Positions 6,734 through 14,100 of a stretch of 15,162 nt of DNA are shown here, one piece after another; the stretch's first letter is position 1, and each line of letters begins with the position of its first letter. A program made the position numbers and the translations under genes. The DNA is from Pyrodictiaceae archaeon (GTDB lineage Archaea; Thermoproteota; Thermoprotei_A; Sulfolobales; Pyrodictiaceae), in contig JALTZQ010000023.1 of assembly GCA_027046105.1 (NCBI GenBank), positions 6,862 through 22,023 on the forward strand. Reading direction: 5' to 3'. The notes under the pieces were generated by a model. The model saw nothing but the letters and a program-made list of their open reading frames with translations, was not told the origin of the DNA and did not search any database.

Positions 6734-7125
6734 GTAGTACCGAGGCAAATGAAAAAGAGAGGCTACTACGTTTAAGAAAACTATTGAAATCCAAGAAGCC
6801 TAGTTTCTATCGTACATTATACTGGAAATTCCCAAAGTTCAAAAATGAACCCAAGTGGAGGAAGCCAAAAGGCCTCGATAATAAGATGAGGTTAAGGATA
6901 AAGGGTTATCCACCTATAGTTGAGGTTGGCTATAGGGGGCCAAAGGAGGTCAGAGGACTTCATCCGACAGGATTAGAACCAGTCGTTGTAAGCAGCATAA
7001 CACAGCTTGAAAAACTTGATCCATCAAAACATATAATCTATATTTCAAGAACTGTAGGGCTCAGGAAGAGACTAGAGCTAGTTGCGAAAGCCCGTGAAAA
7101 AGGGTTCCGTATAGTAAATGAGTAG
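6730..7125 (+). CDS. rpl32e: 50S ribosomal protein eL32 (L32e)
   Basis: eL32 is a large-subunit protein found only in archaea and eukaryotes. The 131-residue product has the family core from about residue 25: SFYRTLYWKFPKFKNEPKWR, then KPKGLDNKMRLRIKGYPP and VEVGYRGPKEVRGLHPTGLE. It ends with HIIYISRTVGLRKRLELVAK. ATG 6730 overlaps the uL6 stop, and its own stop lies just ahead of eL19, so the three are translationally linked. Confidence 0.95.
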   Translation: MSSTEANEKERLLRLRKLLKSKKPSFYRTLYWKFPKFKNEPKWRKPKGLDNKMRLRIKGYPPIVEVGYRGPKEVRGLHPTGLEPVVVSSITQLEKLDPSKHIIYISRTVGLRKRLELVAKAREKGFRIVNE

Positions 7126-7138
7126 AGGTGTGATCAGC

Positions 7139-7600
7139 ATGGTAGCTCGCGATGTTACTATGCAAAAGCGTATGGCTGCCGAATTACTAGGTGTAGGTGC
7201 ATCCAGAATATGGATTGACCCTACACGAGTAGAGGAAGTTGCAAATGCCATAACAAGAGAGGAAGTGCGTAGACTAATTAAGGAAGGCATAATTCAAGTT
7301 AAACCGAGCCATAGCCCCAGCAGAGGGCGGTGGCGCAAGAGACACTTAGCACGTAAGAAAGGTCGCCGTAGGGGTCCTGGTCGTCGTAAAGGAGATGCTT
7401 CAGCAAGAAAAGATCCAAAGGAGGAATGGATGCATCGTATAAGAAAGATGAGAAGGTTTTTACGGTGGCTCAGAGATAATGGCGTAATTGATAGACGTAC
7501 TTATAGAAAACTGTATCGGTGGGCTAAAGGAGGTATGTTTCCGACATTTGCGTCGCTCAAACGCTGGCTTGAAGAGCACGGTTACCTTAAGTCGAAATAA
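7139..7600 (+). CDS. rpl19e: 50S ribosomal protein eL19 (L19e)
   Basis: eL19 is a long, highly basic helical protein that forms bridges between subunits in archaea and eukaryotes. From ATG 7139 the product has 153 residues. It starts MVARDVTMQKRMAAELLGVG, then SRIWIDPTRVEEVANAITRE and a very basic central region (RGRWRKRHLARKKGRRRGPG). The C-terminal part contains RKMRRFLRWLRDNGVIDRRT and YRKLYRWAKGGMFP. I choose 7139 because AGAGGTGTGATC lies just upstream and the family starts here. ATG 7118 would add seven residues and overlap eL32. It is the last gene of the dense block. Confidence 0.94.
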   Translation: MVARDVTMQKRMAAELLGVGASRIWIDPTRVEEVANAITREEVRRLIKEGIIQVKPSHSPSRGRWRKRHLARKKGRRRGPGRRKGDASARKDPKEEWMHRIRKMRRFLRWLRDNGVIDRRTYRKLYRWAKGGMFPTFASLKRWLEEHGYLKSK

Positions 7601-7650
7601 AATTTAATAAATGAATGATTTTATCCGTTACAGTAGCTATGTCCACAGAT

Positions 7651-7656
7651 TATATA
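7651..7656 (+). promoter_or_regulatory. TATA box in eL19-uL18 spacer
   Basis: TATATA within GATTATATAGG is close to the archaeal consensus. Initiation about 25 nt downstream (near 7680) would give a leader of about 120 nt before uL18, which is long for a crenarchaeal mRNA. The box at 7736-7743 may therefore be the main promoter. Confidence 0.35.
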
Positions 7657-7735
7657 GGCTATTATTCGAAATCTTTCCTCAAGCATTGTCTTCATTAGGG
7701 CGGTTAAGGCAAAAATTCTCATGGCTACTTCCAGT

Positions 7736-7743
7736 TTATTAAG
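7736..7743 (+). promoter_or_regulatory. TATA box upstream of uL18
   Basis: TTTATTAA lies about 60 nt before ATG 7799. A start near 7765 would leave a leader of about 35 nt holding the AGGTG ribosome binding site. It is the more economical promoter for a uL18-uS5-uL30-uL15 unit. Confidence 0.4.
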
Positions 7744-7798
7744 GAGTGTGGCTGTCCCGTCCCTGCAAGCCGGGTTTAGGGAAAGTAGGTGTAGCGGT

Positions 7799-8428
7799 AT
7801 GGCAAGAGGTCCACGATATAAAGTGCCTCGTAGAAGACGGCGTGAAGGAAAGACAAATTACTATAAGAGATATCGTATGGTGCTCTCCGGTAGACCGCGA
7901 CTGGTTGTTAGAAAGACTAACAAGTACATTTGGGTGCAAGTTGTGATTGCAAAGCCTGAGGGAGATGTTACACTGGTTGCTGCTCATAGCCGTGAGCTTG
8001 TGAAACGATATGGATGGCTAGGCTCGACAAAGAATGTATCGGCAGCATATCTTACAGGATTGCTTGCTGGCCTAAGGGCTCTACGTAAGGGGATCAAGAA
8101 TGCTATACTTGATATAGGTTTACATAGGCCTACACGGGGTGCCAGGGTTTTTGCTGCTCTTAAGGGTGCATTAGATGCAGGAATGGATATTCCGCATAGT
8201 GAGGAAATATTCCCTTCGGAAGAGCGTATTAAAGGTGAGCATATAGCAGCGTATGCTAAATTACTTGAATCTGAGAATCCAGAATTGTTGAGGAAAAGGT
8301 TTTCATTATACTTCCAGCGTGGTTTGGATCCAAAGGTTCTGCCACAACACTTTGAGGAGGTTAAAAATAAAATACTTGAAGACTATCGTGATGTCGTGGA
8401 AGGGGTTGTGAGCAGTAATAATGACTGA
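7799..8428 (+). CDS. rpl18: 50S ribosomal protein uL18 (L18)
   Basis: uL18 binds 5S rRNA with uL5 in the central protuberance. From ATG 7799 the product has 209 residues, normal for the long archaeal/eukaryotic form. It begins [20 protein letters not shown], then [20 protein letters not shown], and the core [40 protein letters not shown] and [20 protein letters not shown] follow. The C-terminal half, with [20 protein letters not shown], is the archaeal extension. The frame is open upstream to 7721, but those 26 codons bear no family similarity and lack a ribosome binding site. AGGTG at 7787-7791 supports 7799. Confidence 0.95.
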   Translation: MARGPRYKVPRRRRREGKTNYYKRYRMVLSGRPRLVVRKTNKYIWVQVVIAKPEGDVTLVAAHSRELVKRYGWLGSTKNVSAAYLTGLLAGLRALRKGIKNAILDIGLHRPTRGARVFAALKGALDAGMDIPHSEEIFPSEERIKGEHIAAYAKLLESENPELLRKRFSLYFQRGLDPKVLPQHFEEVKNKILEDYRDVVEGVVSSNND

Positions 8429-8448
8429 GACGGTGGAGGTGTGTACTA

Positions 8449-9084
8449 TTGAGTGTAGTTGATGCGGGTGTAGAAGTCGAATGGAAGCCTAGAACACTCG
8501 TAGGGAGGTTGGTTAGGGAAGGCAAGATACGTAGCCTGCATGAGATATTCGAACGCAATTTGCCTATACTTGAGCCAGAGATAGTTGACTACTTATTAGG
8601 TCCCGAACTAAAGCATGAAACTGTTGATGTCACACTTGTCCAGAAAATGACTGATGCGGGCCGAATAAATAGGTTCCGTGTGGTTGTTGTCTTAGGTAAT
8701 GAGAATGGTTTTGTAGGTGTAGGTCAAGGGAAAGCAAGACAGTTAAGGCTAGCCATAGAGAAGGCAATACGTAACGCGAAATTGAACATAATACCAGTTA
8801 GAAGGGGATGTGGTAGCTGGGAGTGTTTATGTGCTGAGCCTCATAGCGTACCATTTACTGTTAGGGGTAAGAGTGGAAGTGTTGAAGTAGTATTGAAGCC
8901 AGCGCCTCGTGGTACTGGTCTCGTAGCTGGCGACGCAGCAAAGGTTGTATTAAGGCTAGCAGGTATAAGAGATGTTTGGAGCTTTACAAAGGGTGAGACA
9001 AGAACAACAATAAACTTTGTAAAGGCGACATTCAATGCACTAAAACAAACCTATAAGCTTGTTACACCCGCTGACTGGGGTTAA
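8449..9084 (+). CDS. rps5: 30S ribosomal protein uS5 (S5)
   Basis: uS5 lies at the mRNA entry and decoding area of the small subunit and affects accuracy. The 211-residue product starts at TTG 8449, 7 nt after GGAGGTG (8435-8441), which fixes an otherwise unusual start. After an archaeal leader comes the double-stranded RNA binding domain with [20 protein letters not shown] (about 76-95) and [18 protein letters not shown]. The conserved archaeal Cys motif [11 protein letters not shown] lies at about 118-128, followed by [20 protein letters not shown]. The C-terminal domain ends with a [14 protein letters not shown] stretch. Assignment is certain. Confidence 0.95.
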   Translation: MSVVDAGVEVEWKPRTLVGRLVREGKIRSLHEIFERNLPILEPEIVDYLLGPELKHETVDVTLVQKMTDAGRINRFRVVVVLGNENGFVGVGQGKARQLRLAIEKAIRNAKLNIIPVRRGCGSWECLCAEPHSVPFTVRGKSGSVEVVLKPAPRGTGLVAGDAAKVVLRLAGIRDVWSFTKGETRTTINFVKATFNALKQTYKLVTPADWG

Positions 9085-9092
9085 CTAGCAAC

Positions 9093-9103
9093 ATAATAAT
9101 TAT
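9093..9103 (+). promoter_or_regulatory. Possible TATA-like element upstream of uL30
   Basis: An AT-only run (ATAATAATTAT) lies in the 49-bp spacer after uS5. Its centre is about 25 nt before the uL30 ribosome binding site, so it could act as a weak internal promoter. AT richness alone could explain it. Confidence 0.25.
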
Positions 9104-9133
9104 GAATTATCTATTGTATTGAGGTGGAAAGGA

Positions 9134-9673
9134 ATGGTTCAGTCAATACAGGTTGTTGATAAATCCATAGCTCTCCAGGCACCATTATATGCCATTATAC
9201 GTATCCGTGGACGTGTTGGTGTACCACCAGACGTAAGATATACTTTGGCTCTACTAAGATTGCATCGTAAATATCATTGTGTATTGTATCACTCCTCGAT
9301 ACCAGGTATCGATGGGATGTTACATAAGGTGAAGGATTGGGTGACGTGGGGTGAAATAACGAAGGAAACTCTCGTTAAACTCTTACGGGCTAGAGGCCGG
9401 ATACCCGGCGATAAACCGCTCAGCGATGAATATGTCCGTGAGAAACTTGGTCTATCGGGTATAGAAGAATTAGCTGAGAAGCTTATGCGAGGTGAAATAA
9501 TGCTGCATAGGCTGCGTGACTATAGCCGTAAGACCTGGGTAATAAAGCCAGTATTTCGTCTACACCCGCCACGTGGCGGTTTTAGAGGAAGTATAAAGAA
9601 GCCCTATGGGGCAGGCGGTGAACTAGGTTATAGAGGCCCCGCAATAAATGAATTAATTGAACGAATGCTCTAG
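9134..9673 (+). CDS. rpl30: 50S ribosomal protein uL30 (L30)
   Basis: uL30 is a compact 23S rRNA-binding protein. From ATG 9134 the product has 179 residues; archaeal uL30 is longer than the bacterial form of about 60, and this one is at the long end. The core fold is at the N-terminus ([20 protein letters not shown], then [20 protein letters not shown]). The archaeal C-terminal region includes [20 protein letters not shown] and [23 protein letters not shown] 9134 sits 6 nt after GAGGTGG (9121-9127). The TTG at 9119 that extends the frame would use this site as coding sequence and is rejected. uL15 follows after 12 nt. Confidence 0.94.
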   Translation: MVQSIQVVDKSIALQAPLYAIIRIRGRVGVPPDVRYTLALLRLHRKYHCVLYHSSIPGIDGMLHKVKDWVTWGEITKETLVKLLRARGRIPGDKPLSDEYVREKLGLSGIEELAEKLMRGEIMLHRLRDYSRKTWVIKPVFRLHPPRGGFRGSIKKPYGAGGELGYRGPAINELIERML

Positions 9674-9685
9674 AGGTGTCTACTG

Positions 9686-10144
9686 ATGGTTGTGCGTAAA
9701 AGGAAAAAGAGTAGAAGATTAAGAGGGCGAACAAGAACAATGGGGTGGGGACGAATAGGCCAACACAGAGGCAGTGGTAGTAGAGGAGGATTTGGCGCAG
9801 CTGGTATGCACAAACATATGTGGAGCTGGGTTGTTAAGTATGCTCCAACCTGGTTCGGTAAGCATGGATTCAATAGACCGCCAGAATTAGTGGTAAAACC
9901 TATGACTATAAATGTCGGGGAGCTCTCGGAGAGGCTTGATGATTGGATTAGCAAAGGGCTAGTCTATCACGAAGGGAATAAAGTTGTTATTGATCTTAGT
10001 AAGCTTGGGTATAACAAGCTACTAGGCAGAGGAGAGATAAATAAGCCAGTAAAGGTTATTGTGCCATTCGCTACTACAAAAGCAGTGGAGAAAATAAGGA
10101 AAGCTGGTGGAGAAGTGATAGTACTGTTTGGTAAAGAGGAGTAA
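9686..10144 (+). CDS. rpl15: 50S ribosomal protein uL15 (L15)
   Basis: uL15 links several rRNA domains late in large-subunit assembly. The 152-residue product has the family's basic Gly-rich N-terminal extension (RKKSRRLRGRTRTMGWGRIG, then QHRGSGSRGGFGAAGMHKHM). A globular C-terminal domain follows with KHGFNRPPELVVKPMTINV, a LGRGEINKPVKVIVPFATTK core and EKIRKAGGEVIVLFG. ATG 9686 follows AGAGGTG (9672-9678), whose first bases overlap the uL30 stop. It is the last ribosomal gene before a terminator-like spacer. Confidence 0.95.
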   Translation: MVVRKRKKSRRLRGRTRTMGWGRIGQHRGSGSRGGFGAAGMHKHMWSWVVKYAPTWFGKHGFNRPPELVVKPMTINVGELSERLDDWISKGLVYHEGNKVVIDLSKLGYNKLLGRGEINKPVKVIVPFATTKAVEKIRKAGGEVIVLFGKEE

Positions 10145-10257
10145 GTAATTCAAATGTCCCAAACCTCTCTTGGGCCAACTCTAAACTCCACGAGTTATGG
10201 CCTAAGCACTTGCTCCATTATACCTATAAGCAAGCTATAAGTGAGGTTACGGTTCGG

Positions 10258-10293
10258 TTTCCTTTTGTCTTTTCGGGTTTTGAGTTTCGTTTT
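10258..10293 (+). terminator. T-rich terminator-like tract after uL15
   Basis: Six runs of three or four T's occur within 36 nt on the + strand. Multiple oligo-T runs without need of a hairpin are the usual archaeal intrinsic terminator. The tract lies between the hairpins downstream of uL15 and the secY promoter, where a terminator is expected. The intermittent G's could also make it only partial. Confidence 0.55.
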
Positions 10294-10310
10294 GATGGGG
10301 GATGAGACTA

Positions 10311-10317
10311 TTTTATA
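10311..10317 (+). promoter_or_regulatory. TATA box upstream of secY
   Basis: TTTTATA within ACTATTTTATACTCC matches archaeal box A. A start near 10340 would leave a short leader of about 18 nt before ATG 10358. Coming right after a T-rich tract, it supports secY beginning a new transcription unit. Confidence 0.5.
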
Positions 10318-10357
10318 CTCCTAGTGTAGGTTTGGGGCTCGTGGGGCAGGTTTAGGA

Positions 10358-11743
10358 ATGAGTGTGCTTGAAGCAATTGCTGCATTAGCTCGCTACATAC
10401 CTTCAGTAGAGAAGCCTGCTAGAAGGCCGCCTTTGCCTACAAGACTTGCATGGACTGGTTTAATAATAGCATTATATCTTATCATGACTGAGATCCCGTT
10501 GTACGGTACCATAAAAGCTCAAGAAGCTGCTGCGGGTGTCTCGGTCACTCTATATAACTTGTTATTCGGTACAAGTATAGGAAGTTTAATGACGCTTGGC
10601 ATAGGTCCGATAGTGACAGCAGGAATAGTCCTACAAGTTCTGGTAGGTGGTGGATTCCTTAAATTAGACTTGACAAAACCCAGAGATCGTAAACTGTTTA
10701 TGAGTGCGCAACGTACTTTGACGATAATATTCGCCTTATTTGAAGCTATGGCTTATGCTGCTGGATGTGCTTTCTGGCGGACATTAGGTGCAGGTATAGG
10801 TGCGTGTCCTGCAACTTTCTTCGATAGGGCAGTGGTTGTGGCTCAACTTCTCTTTGCCACATTGATAATTATGTGGTTTGATGAACTAACGCAAAAGGGT
10901 TGGGGCATCGGTTCCGCGCTTAGTATGATAATAGTTGCTGGTGTTGCTAAGGGTATGTTTTGGCAACTGGCTGGTACGACACAGATACCGGAAGGCTACT
11001 ATGGGTGGCTTGCCCATGTCATAATGACTGGTGACCCTGCTTTTCTCCGATATGCTCTACCAGACCTTGTAGGCTTTATTGCCACTATTGTGACAATTGT
11101 GGTATTGGTCTATCTGCAGTTAATGAAGGTATACATTCCTGTTACAAGTCCTAGGTATGGTGGAATAAGGACAAGGATACCACTTAACTTCATCTATGTA
11201 ACTAATATACCAATATTATTCGTGGGAATTTTAGTGTCAGATTTTCAACTATTCTACGCCATGGTTGCCGGCGTCCTTGGAGAAGGACATCCGGTATCAC
11301 AAGCATTCTTCTACCTATATCATTATACTGCACCGCCACATGGACTACTCCAGGCATTCGAAGACCCGTTACGCCTGGCGACATTTACGTTATCGTGGCT
11401 TGTACTATCATTAGTCTTTGGCTTCATTTGGGTCGAAGTTGCTGGCCTTAATCCGCAAAAACAAGCTGAAAATTTGATAAAATCCGGTCTAGAAGTACCT
11501 GGGCTAAGACGTAATCCTCGCATATTGGAGACTCTGCTTGCAAGATACATTTACCCATTGACAGTAATAAGCTCACTCATAGTTGGGGCTATCGCAGTCA
11601 TTGCTAGCATATTTGGTGCATATGGGTCTGGCTCGGGCTTGATACTGTTAGTGGGAATACTGTATAACTTCTACACAGTACTAAGTTATGAGAGGACACT
11701 TGAAATGTACCCGCTCCTACGCCGCATTGTAGAAGGTACTTGA
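10358..11743 (+). CDS. secY: Protein translocase subunit SecY (Sec61 alpha)
   Basis: SecY forms the protein-conducting channel in the cytoplasmic membrane and works with SecE and Sec61-beta. The 461-residue product has the family's ten hydrophobic segments. Archaeal signatures include the first segment near 30-50 (LIIALYLIMTEIPLYG), GIGPIVTAGIVLQVLVGG at about 81-98 and the cytoplasmic loop DLTKPRDRKLF. The large loop MKVYIPVTSPRYGGIRTRIP, near 256-275, is the ribosome-contacting basic region, and LNPQKQAENLIKSG precedes the last segments. Cys137 and Cys150 lie in the predicted external loop between segments 3 and 4 and could form a disulfide. The start is ATG 10358 behind a weak AGGTTTAGGA. 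adkA follows 25 nt later, the usual archaeal neighbour. Confidence 0.97.
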   Translation: MSVLEAIAALARYIPSVEKPARRPPLPTRLAWTGLIIALYLIMTEIPLYGTIKAQEAAAGVSVTLYNLLFGTSIGSLMTLGIGPIVTAGIVLQVLVGGGFLKLDLTKPRDRKLFMSAQRTLTIIFALFEAMAYAAGCAFWRTLGAGIGACPATFFDRAVVVAQLLFATLIIMWFDELTQKGWGIGSALSMIIVAGVAKGMFWQLAGTTQIPEGYYGWLAHVIMTGDPAFLRYALPDLVGFIATIVTIVVLVYLQLMKVYIPVTSPRYGGIRTRIPLNFIYVTNIPILFVGILVSDFQLFYAMVAGVLGEGHPVSQAFFYLYHYTAPPHGLLQAFEDPLRLATFTLSWLVLSLVFGFIWVEVAGLNPQKQAENLIKSGLEVPGLRRNPRILETLLARYIYPLTVISSLIVGAIAVIASIFGAYGSGSGLILLVGILYNFYTVLSYERTLEMYPLLRRIVEGT

Positions 11744-11768
11744 AGAATGACTTTCTGGGGGGTAAATA

Positions 11769-12389
11769 ATGGTTAAACGTAACATATTCATTACTGTCAT
11801 TGTCACGGGTGTCCCGGGCGTTGGCAAGACAACGGTGCTTTCATATGCTAAGGATATTGCTGAAAAACAAGGTTACCGTGTACGGGTTGTCAATTTTGGT
11901 GACTATATGTTTAAGGTTGCAAGACGTGAAGGCTGGGTTGAACACAGGGATCAAATAAGACATCTACAATTGAGGAAACAACTTGAGCTACAAGAGTATG
12001 CAGCTAGAGCTATAATTGAGGATACAATGAGCATACTTAATGAAGGTGATGTGTTATTTGTTGATACTCATGCCGTTGTTAAAACTTCCACAGGTTTTTG
12101 GCCAGGGCTGCCCAAGTCAGTTGTTGAAGCACTAAAGCCGGATTCAATAGTAGTTGTGGAGAGTAGTCCGGAGATAATAATCAAGCGGCAGCAAAAGGAT
12201 CGTGGTAGAATGCGTAGTGATATAGGTGTTAATGTTGATGCCTTAAGAGAGCTAATGTTACTGGCACGAGTAGCAGCAATGGCTAGTGCTGTACTAGTAT
12301 CGGCTAGTGTTTTTATCGTTGAAAATGTTGAGGGCAATCCTTCGATAGCTGCTAGAAAAATAGTAGAGCTTATAAAATCGCTTCGTTAA
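11769..12389 (+). CDS. adkA: Adenylate kinase, archaeal AdkA type
   Basis: Adenylate kinase converts ATP + AMP to 2 ADP, keeping adenine nucleotide pools balanced. This 206-residue protein is the archaeal trimeric form, which differs from bacterial Adk. The P-loop GVPGVGKT is at 14-21, followed by a helix. Downstream are VRVVNFGDYMFKVARREGWV and HRDQIRHLQLRKQLELQEYA (AMP-side region). DVLFVDTHAVVKTSTGFWPG and the Arg-rich lid-like segment QQKDRGRMRSD near 140-150 are also family features. ATG 11769 follows GGGGGG (11757-11762) with 6-nt spacing. It probably shares the secY transcript. A T-rich stretch follows its stop. Confidence 0.95.
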   Translation: MVKRNIFITVIVTGVPGVGKTTVLSYAKDIAEKQGYRVRVVNFGDYMFKVARREGWVEHRDQIRHLQLRKQLELQEYAARAIIEDTMSILNEGDVLFVDTHAVVKTSTGFWPGLPKSVVEALKPDSIVVVESSPEIIIKRQQKDRGRMRSDIGVNVDALRELMLLARVAAMASAVLVSASVFIVENVEGNPSIAARKIVELIKSLR

Positions 12390-12537
12390 GTTTCAACTAT
12401 ATTTCATTTTATTAGGGCTGGAAAGCAAGGCTATCACATACCTAGTATCATGATTTTGCGGCGTCCCTGCTATGTTCAATTGGTGGTTAGCTCCTTTGAC
12501 ATGTACTTATAGAAATGGATGAAGGTGTTGAATAACC
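12390..12537. other. 148-bp spacer between adkA and the DUF106 gene
   Basis: No gene is seen. The first 25 bases are T-rich and could weakly terminate the secY-adkA transcript. ACTTATAG at 12505-12512 is a TATA-like box about 25 nt before the start of the next gene, which would give an almost leaderless mRNA. The middle of the spacer shows nothing recognisable. Confidence 0.5.
12505..12512 (+). promoter_or_regulatory. TATA-like box upstream of the DUF106 gene
   Basis: ACTTATAG is placed so that initiation would fall near 12535, right at ATG 12538. Leaderless or near-leaderless transcripts are common in crenarchaea. A poor ribosome binding site (GGTGTTG at 12524-12530) is consistent with this. 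Confidence 0.4.
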
Positions 12538-13044
12538 ATGGCAGATTTCCTCTCGATGACGGGTGTTCTCGGACTTATTGTCGCGGCTTTTGTGTCAATA
12601 ATAGTTGCTGATGTTGTATTTAGTCTTCTCGTAAATATTGTGGAGTATACTCGATATCGTGTTCTCTTTGAAGCGTATATGAGTGAGTTTCGTGAGCTAC
12701 GTAGTCAGGGTGGGGAAAAACGTGTAGAGCGTAGGCTTAGGAAGTTACTCCCTAAGCTGGAGGAAGCTAGAAGGAGGTCATCCCGATATGCATTCTATCG
12801 TCTTCTAATACTTTTACCCCTCTATATTGGTGTTGCAATTACAAGTTTTCGGCTTCCAATATTACTTCCCGACCCTTGTTGTACACCAATTGTCTCAATA
12901 GGCCTTGAAGAATTATGTGGTATTGCGGCTCCGATTCTTGTGGCCCTAGCCTACATAATGTTCTTGCCATTAGTCCAGGAGAGTCTATTAATGATGCTAA
13001 TACTTAAGAAACCTCAGTTCCTTGATGCTCTACGTGAGAGGTGA
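12538..13044 (+). CDS. DUF106 / EMC3-TMCO1-like membrane insertase (YidC superfamily)
   Basis: This 168-residue membrane protein occupies the conserved position between adkA and eL34 where archaea encode a DUF106 protein. Known members are archaeal Oxa1-superfamily proteins related to EMC3, TMCO1 and YidC, thought to help insert membrane proteins. Three hydrophobic segments are visible at about 9-32, 86-104 and 129-148. Between the first two lies a charged coiled-coil-like stretch (about 45-82, with RVERRLRKLLPKLEEARRR), predicted to be cytoplasmic and to meet the ribosome. The short loop between segments 2 and 3 has Cys114, Cys115 and Cys127, which may form a disulfide outside the cell. The stop lies inside the next gene's ribosome binding site. 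Family is fairly sure; exact substrate is unknown. Confidence 0.85.
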   Translation: MADFLSMTGVLGLIVAAFVSIIVADVVFSLLVNIVEYTRYRVLFEAYMSEFRELRSQGGEKRVERRLRKLLPKLEEARRRSSRYAFYRLLILLPLYIGVAITSFRLPILLPDPCCTPIVSIGLEELCGIAAPILVALAYIMFLPLVQESLLMMLILKKPQFLDALRER

Positions 13045-13053
13045 GGTAGAGGC

Positions 13054-13341
13054 ATGCCCAGACCCGCGCTAAGAACAGGGTCACGTAGACGAGTATTTGT
13101 TCGTACACCTGGTGGTGAAACCGTAATTCATTACGAGAAGAGAAAACCAGGTCCAGCACGATGCGCAATATGTGGCCGACCACTGGCAGGTGTTCCCAGA
13201 CTTCGTTCCGTTGAGCTTAGACAGCTTGCTAGGACAAGAAAAAGACCAGAGAGAATTTACGGTGGTGTATTGTGTCACGAGTGTCTTGAGAAGCTATTGA
13301 AAAAGACCATAAGGGAGACGATAATTGGGCAATTAGCCTAG
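13054..13341 (+). CDS. rpl34e: 50S ribosomal protein eL34 (L34e)
   Basis: eL34 is a small zinc-binding large-subunit protein shared by archaea and eukaryotes. The 95-residue product starts MPRPALRTGSRRRVFVRTPG, with the conserved GGETVIHYEKRKPGPARC after it. Four cysteines, Cys37/Cys40 (CAIC) and Cys74/Cys77 (CHEC), make a zinc ribbon, and PERIYGGVLCHECL is a family signature. ATG 13054 follows GAGGTGAGGT (13038-13047), which overlaps the stop of the previous gene, implying coupled translation. Confidence 0.95.
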   Translation: MPRPALRTGSRRRVFVRTPGGETVIHYEKRKPGPARCAICGRPLAGVPRLRSVELRQLARTRKRPERIYGGVLCHECLEKLLKKTIRETIIGQLA

Positions 13342-13468
13342 TGTTCTTAGTATTTCTAAACTTGGTATGTGTTGTGTATAATGGCTGGTTCCGCTTCAGT
13401 ATCTGTGAATCCTACTACTAAGGGGAGCATTTTTGACAGAATTTCGTGGTCTCTCTGGGTGATTATTT
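13342..13468. other. 127-bp spacer between eL34 and cmk
   Basis: No coding or RNA feature was recognised. TGTATAATGG near 13374-13383 resembles a TATA box, and GCATTTTTGA near 13428-13437 is a second weak candidate nearer the gene. Which of them drives cmk cannot be decided from sequence. Confidence 0.35.
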
Positions 13469-14044
13469 TTGAAAGAGGGGCCGACTATCGCTATCAGCGG
13501 TCCACCAGGAAGCGGTAAAACAACCTATGCTAAACGTCTTGCGACTGAATTGGGCCTAGCATATTATTCAGCGGGTATGTTATTCAGAGAGATAGCGAAT
13601 CGTAAGGGAATAGACCTTTACCAGTTAAATATGATAGCAGCGCGTGATCCAACAATTGATATAGAAATTGACAAGCGAACAATGGAGTTAGGACGACAAG
13701 GCGGTATTGTTATTGAAGGCCACTTAGTTGCATGGGTTTTAGCTGATATAGCTGATGTAAAGATCTACGTGACTGCTCCTCTTCATGTAAGGATTAAGCG
13801 CATAGCTAGACGCGAGAGCAGGTCTCTTCGAGATGTCTTAACGGAGACACTTGCTCGCGAATGGAGTCAGCAAATACGTTTCATGACGTATTACGGGCTT
13901 GATACCACAAACTTATCTATTTTCGACCTCATAGTTAACACCGACGGCATTAGCATAGAACAAGCATATACAGTGATAAGATCATATACTTGTATGAGGC
14001 TAGTTAATAAAGGCTATAGAGTACAAGGCTGTAGTGAAGGATAA
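13469..14044 (+). CDS. cmk: Cytidylate kinase (CMP kinase)
   Basis: Cmk transfers phosphate from ATP to CMP or dCMP, feeding pyrimidine nucleotides to RNA and DNA synthesis. The 191-residue product is the short archaeal form. The P-loop GPPGSGKT is at 11-18, then LATELGLAYYSAGMLFREIA with the NMP-binding Arg. IDIEIDKRTMELGRQGGIVI and EGHLVAWVLADIADVKIYVT follow; RIKRIARRESRSLRDVL supplies the Arg-rich region near the phosphates. Two cysteines in the last 20 residues are unusual but unexplained. The start is TTG 13469, fixed by GGGTGAT (13457-13463) 5 nt upstream. The gene lies in its conserved archaeal place between eL34 and eL14. Confidence 0.93.
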   Translation: MKEGPTIAISGPPGSGKTTYAKRLATELGLAYYSAGMLFREIANRKGIDLYQLNMIAARDPTIDIEIDKRTMELGRQGGIVIEGHLVAWVLADIADVKIYVTAPLHVRIKRIARRESRSLRDVLTETLAREWSQQIRFMTYYGLDTTNLSIFDLIVNTDGISIEQAYTVIRSYTCMRLVNKGYRVQGCSEG

Positions 14045-14100
14045 GACTTATAGTATCTATCTAGTAACTGGCACCGGGACATTTGGGGGTGAAACCATAG

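Larger units (their letters stand above)
7601..7798. other. 198-bp spacer between eL19 and uL18 with promoter elements
   Basis: No gene is seen here. It opens with an AT-rich stretch after the eL19 stop that may help termination. It then holds a strong TATATA (7651-7656) and a second box, TTTATTAA (7736-7743), before uL18. Just ahead of the uL18 ribosome binding site, TCCCT (7760-7764) can pair with AGGGA (7778-7782), and CCCG (7756-7759) with CGGG (7771-7774). The two pairings cross, so they would alternate or form a pseudoknot. Confidence 0.55.
10145..10357. other. 213-bp structured spacer between uL15 and secY
   Basis: No gene is found here. The spacer holds, in order: a small hairpin CCCAA/TTGGG (10158-10162 with 10170-10174); a larger hairpin GGCCAACTC with GAGTTATGGCC (10173-10202) that shares two G's with the first, so the two compete; CTTGCT/AGCAAG (10209-10214 with 10229-10234); a direct repeat CTATAAG at 10224-10230 and 10235-10241 (11-bp period); a T-rich tract; and a TATA box. 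It reads as the end of one transcription unit and the start of the next. Confidence 0.6.

Noticed and set aside
7721..7798. N-terminal extension of uL18 from ATG 7721
   Set aside because: The 26 extra residues have no family similarity and no ribosome binding site; homology begins at ATG 7799.
12390..12537. Small RNA in the adkA-DUF106 spacer
   Set aside because: No GC enrichment, stable stem or box motif stood out.
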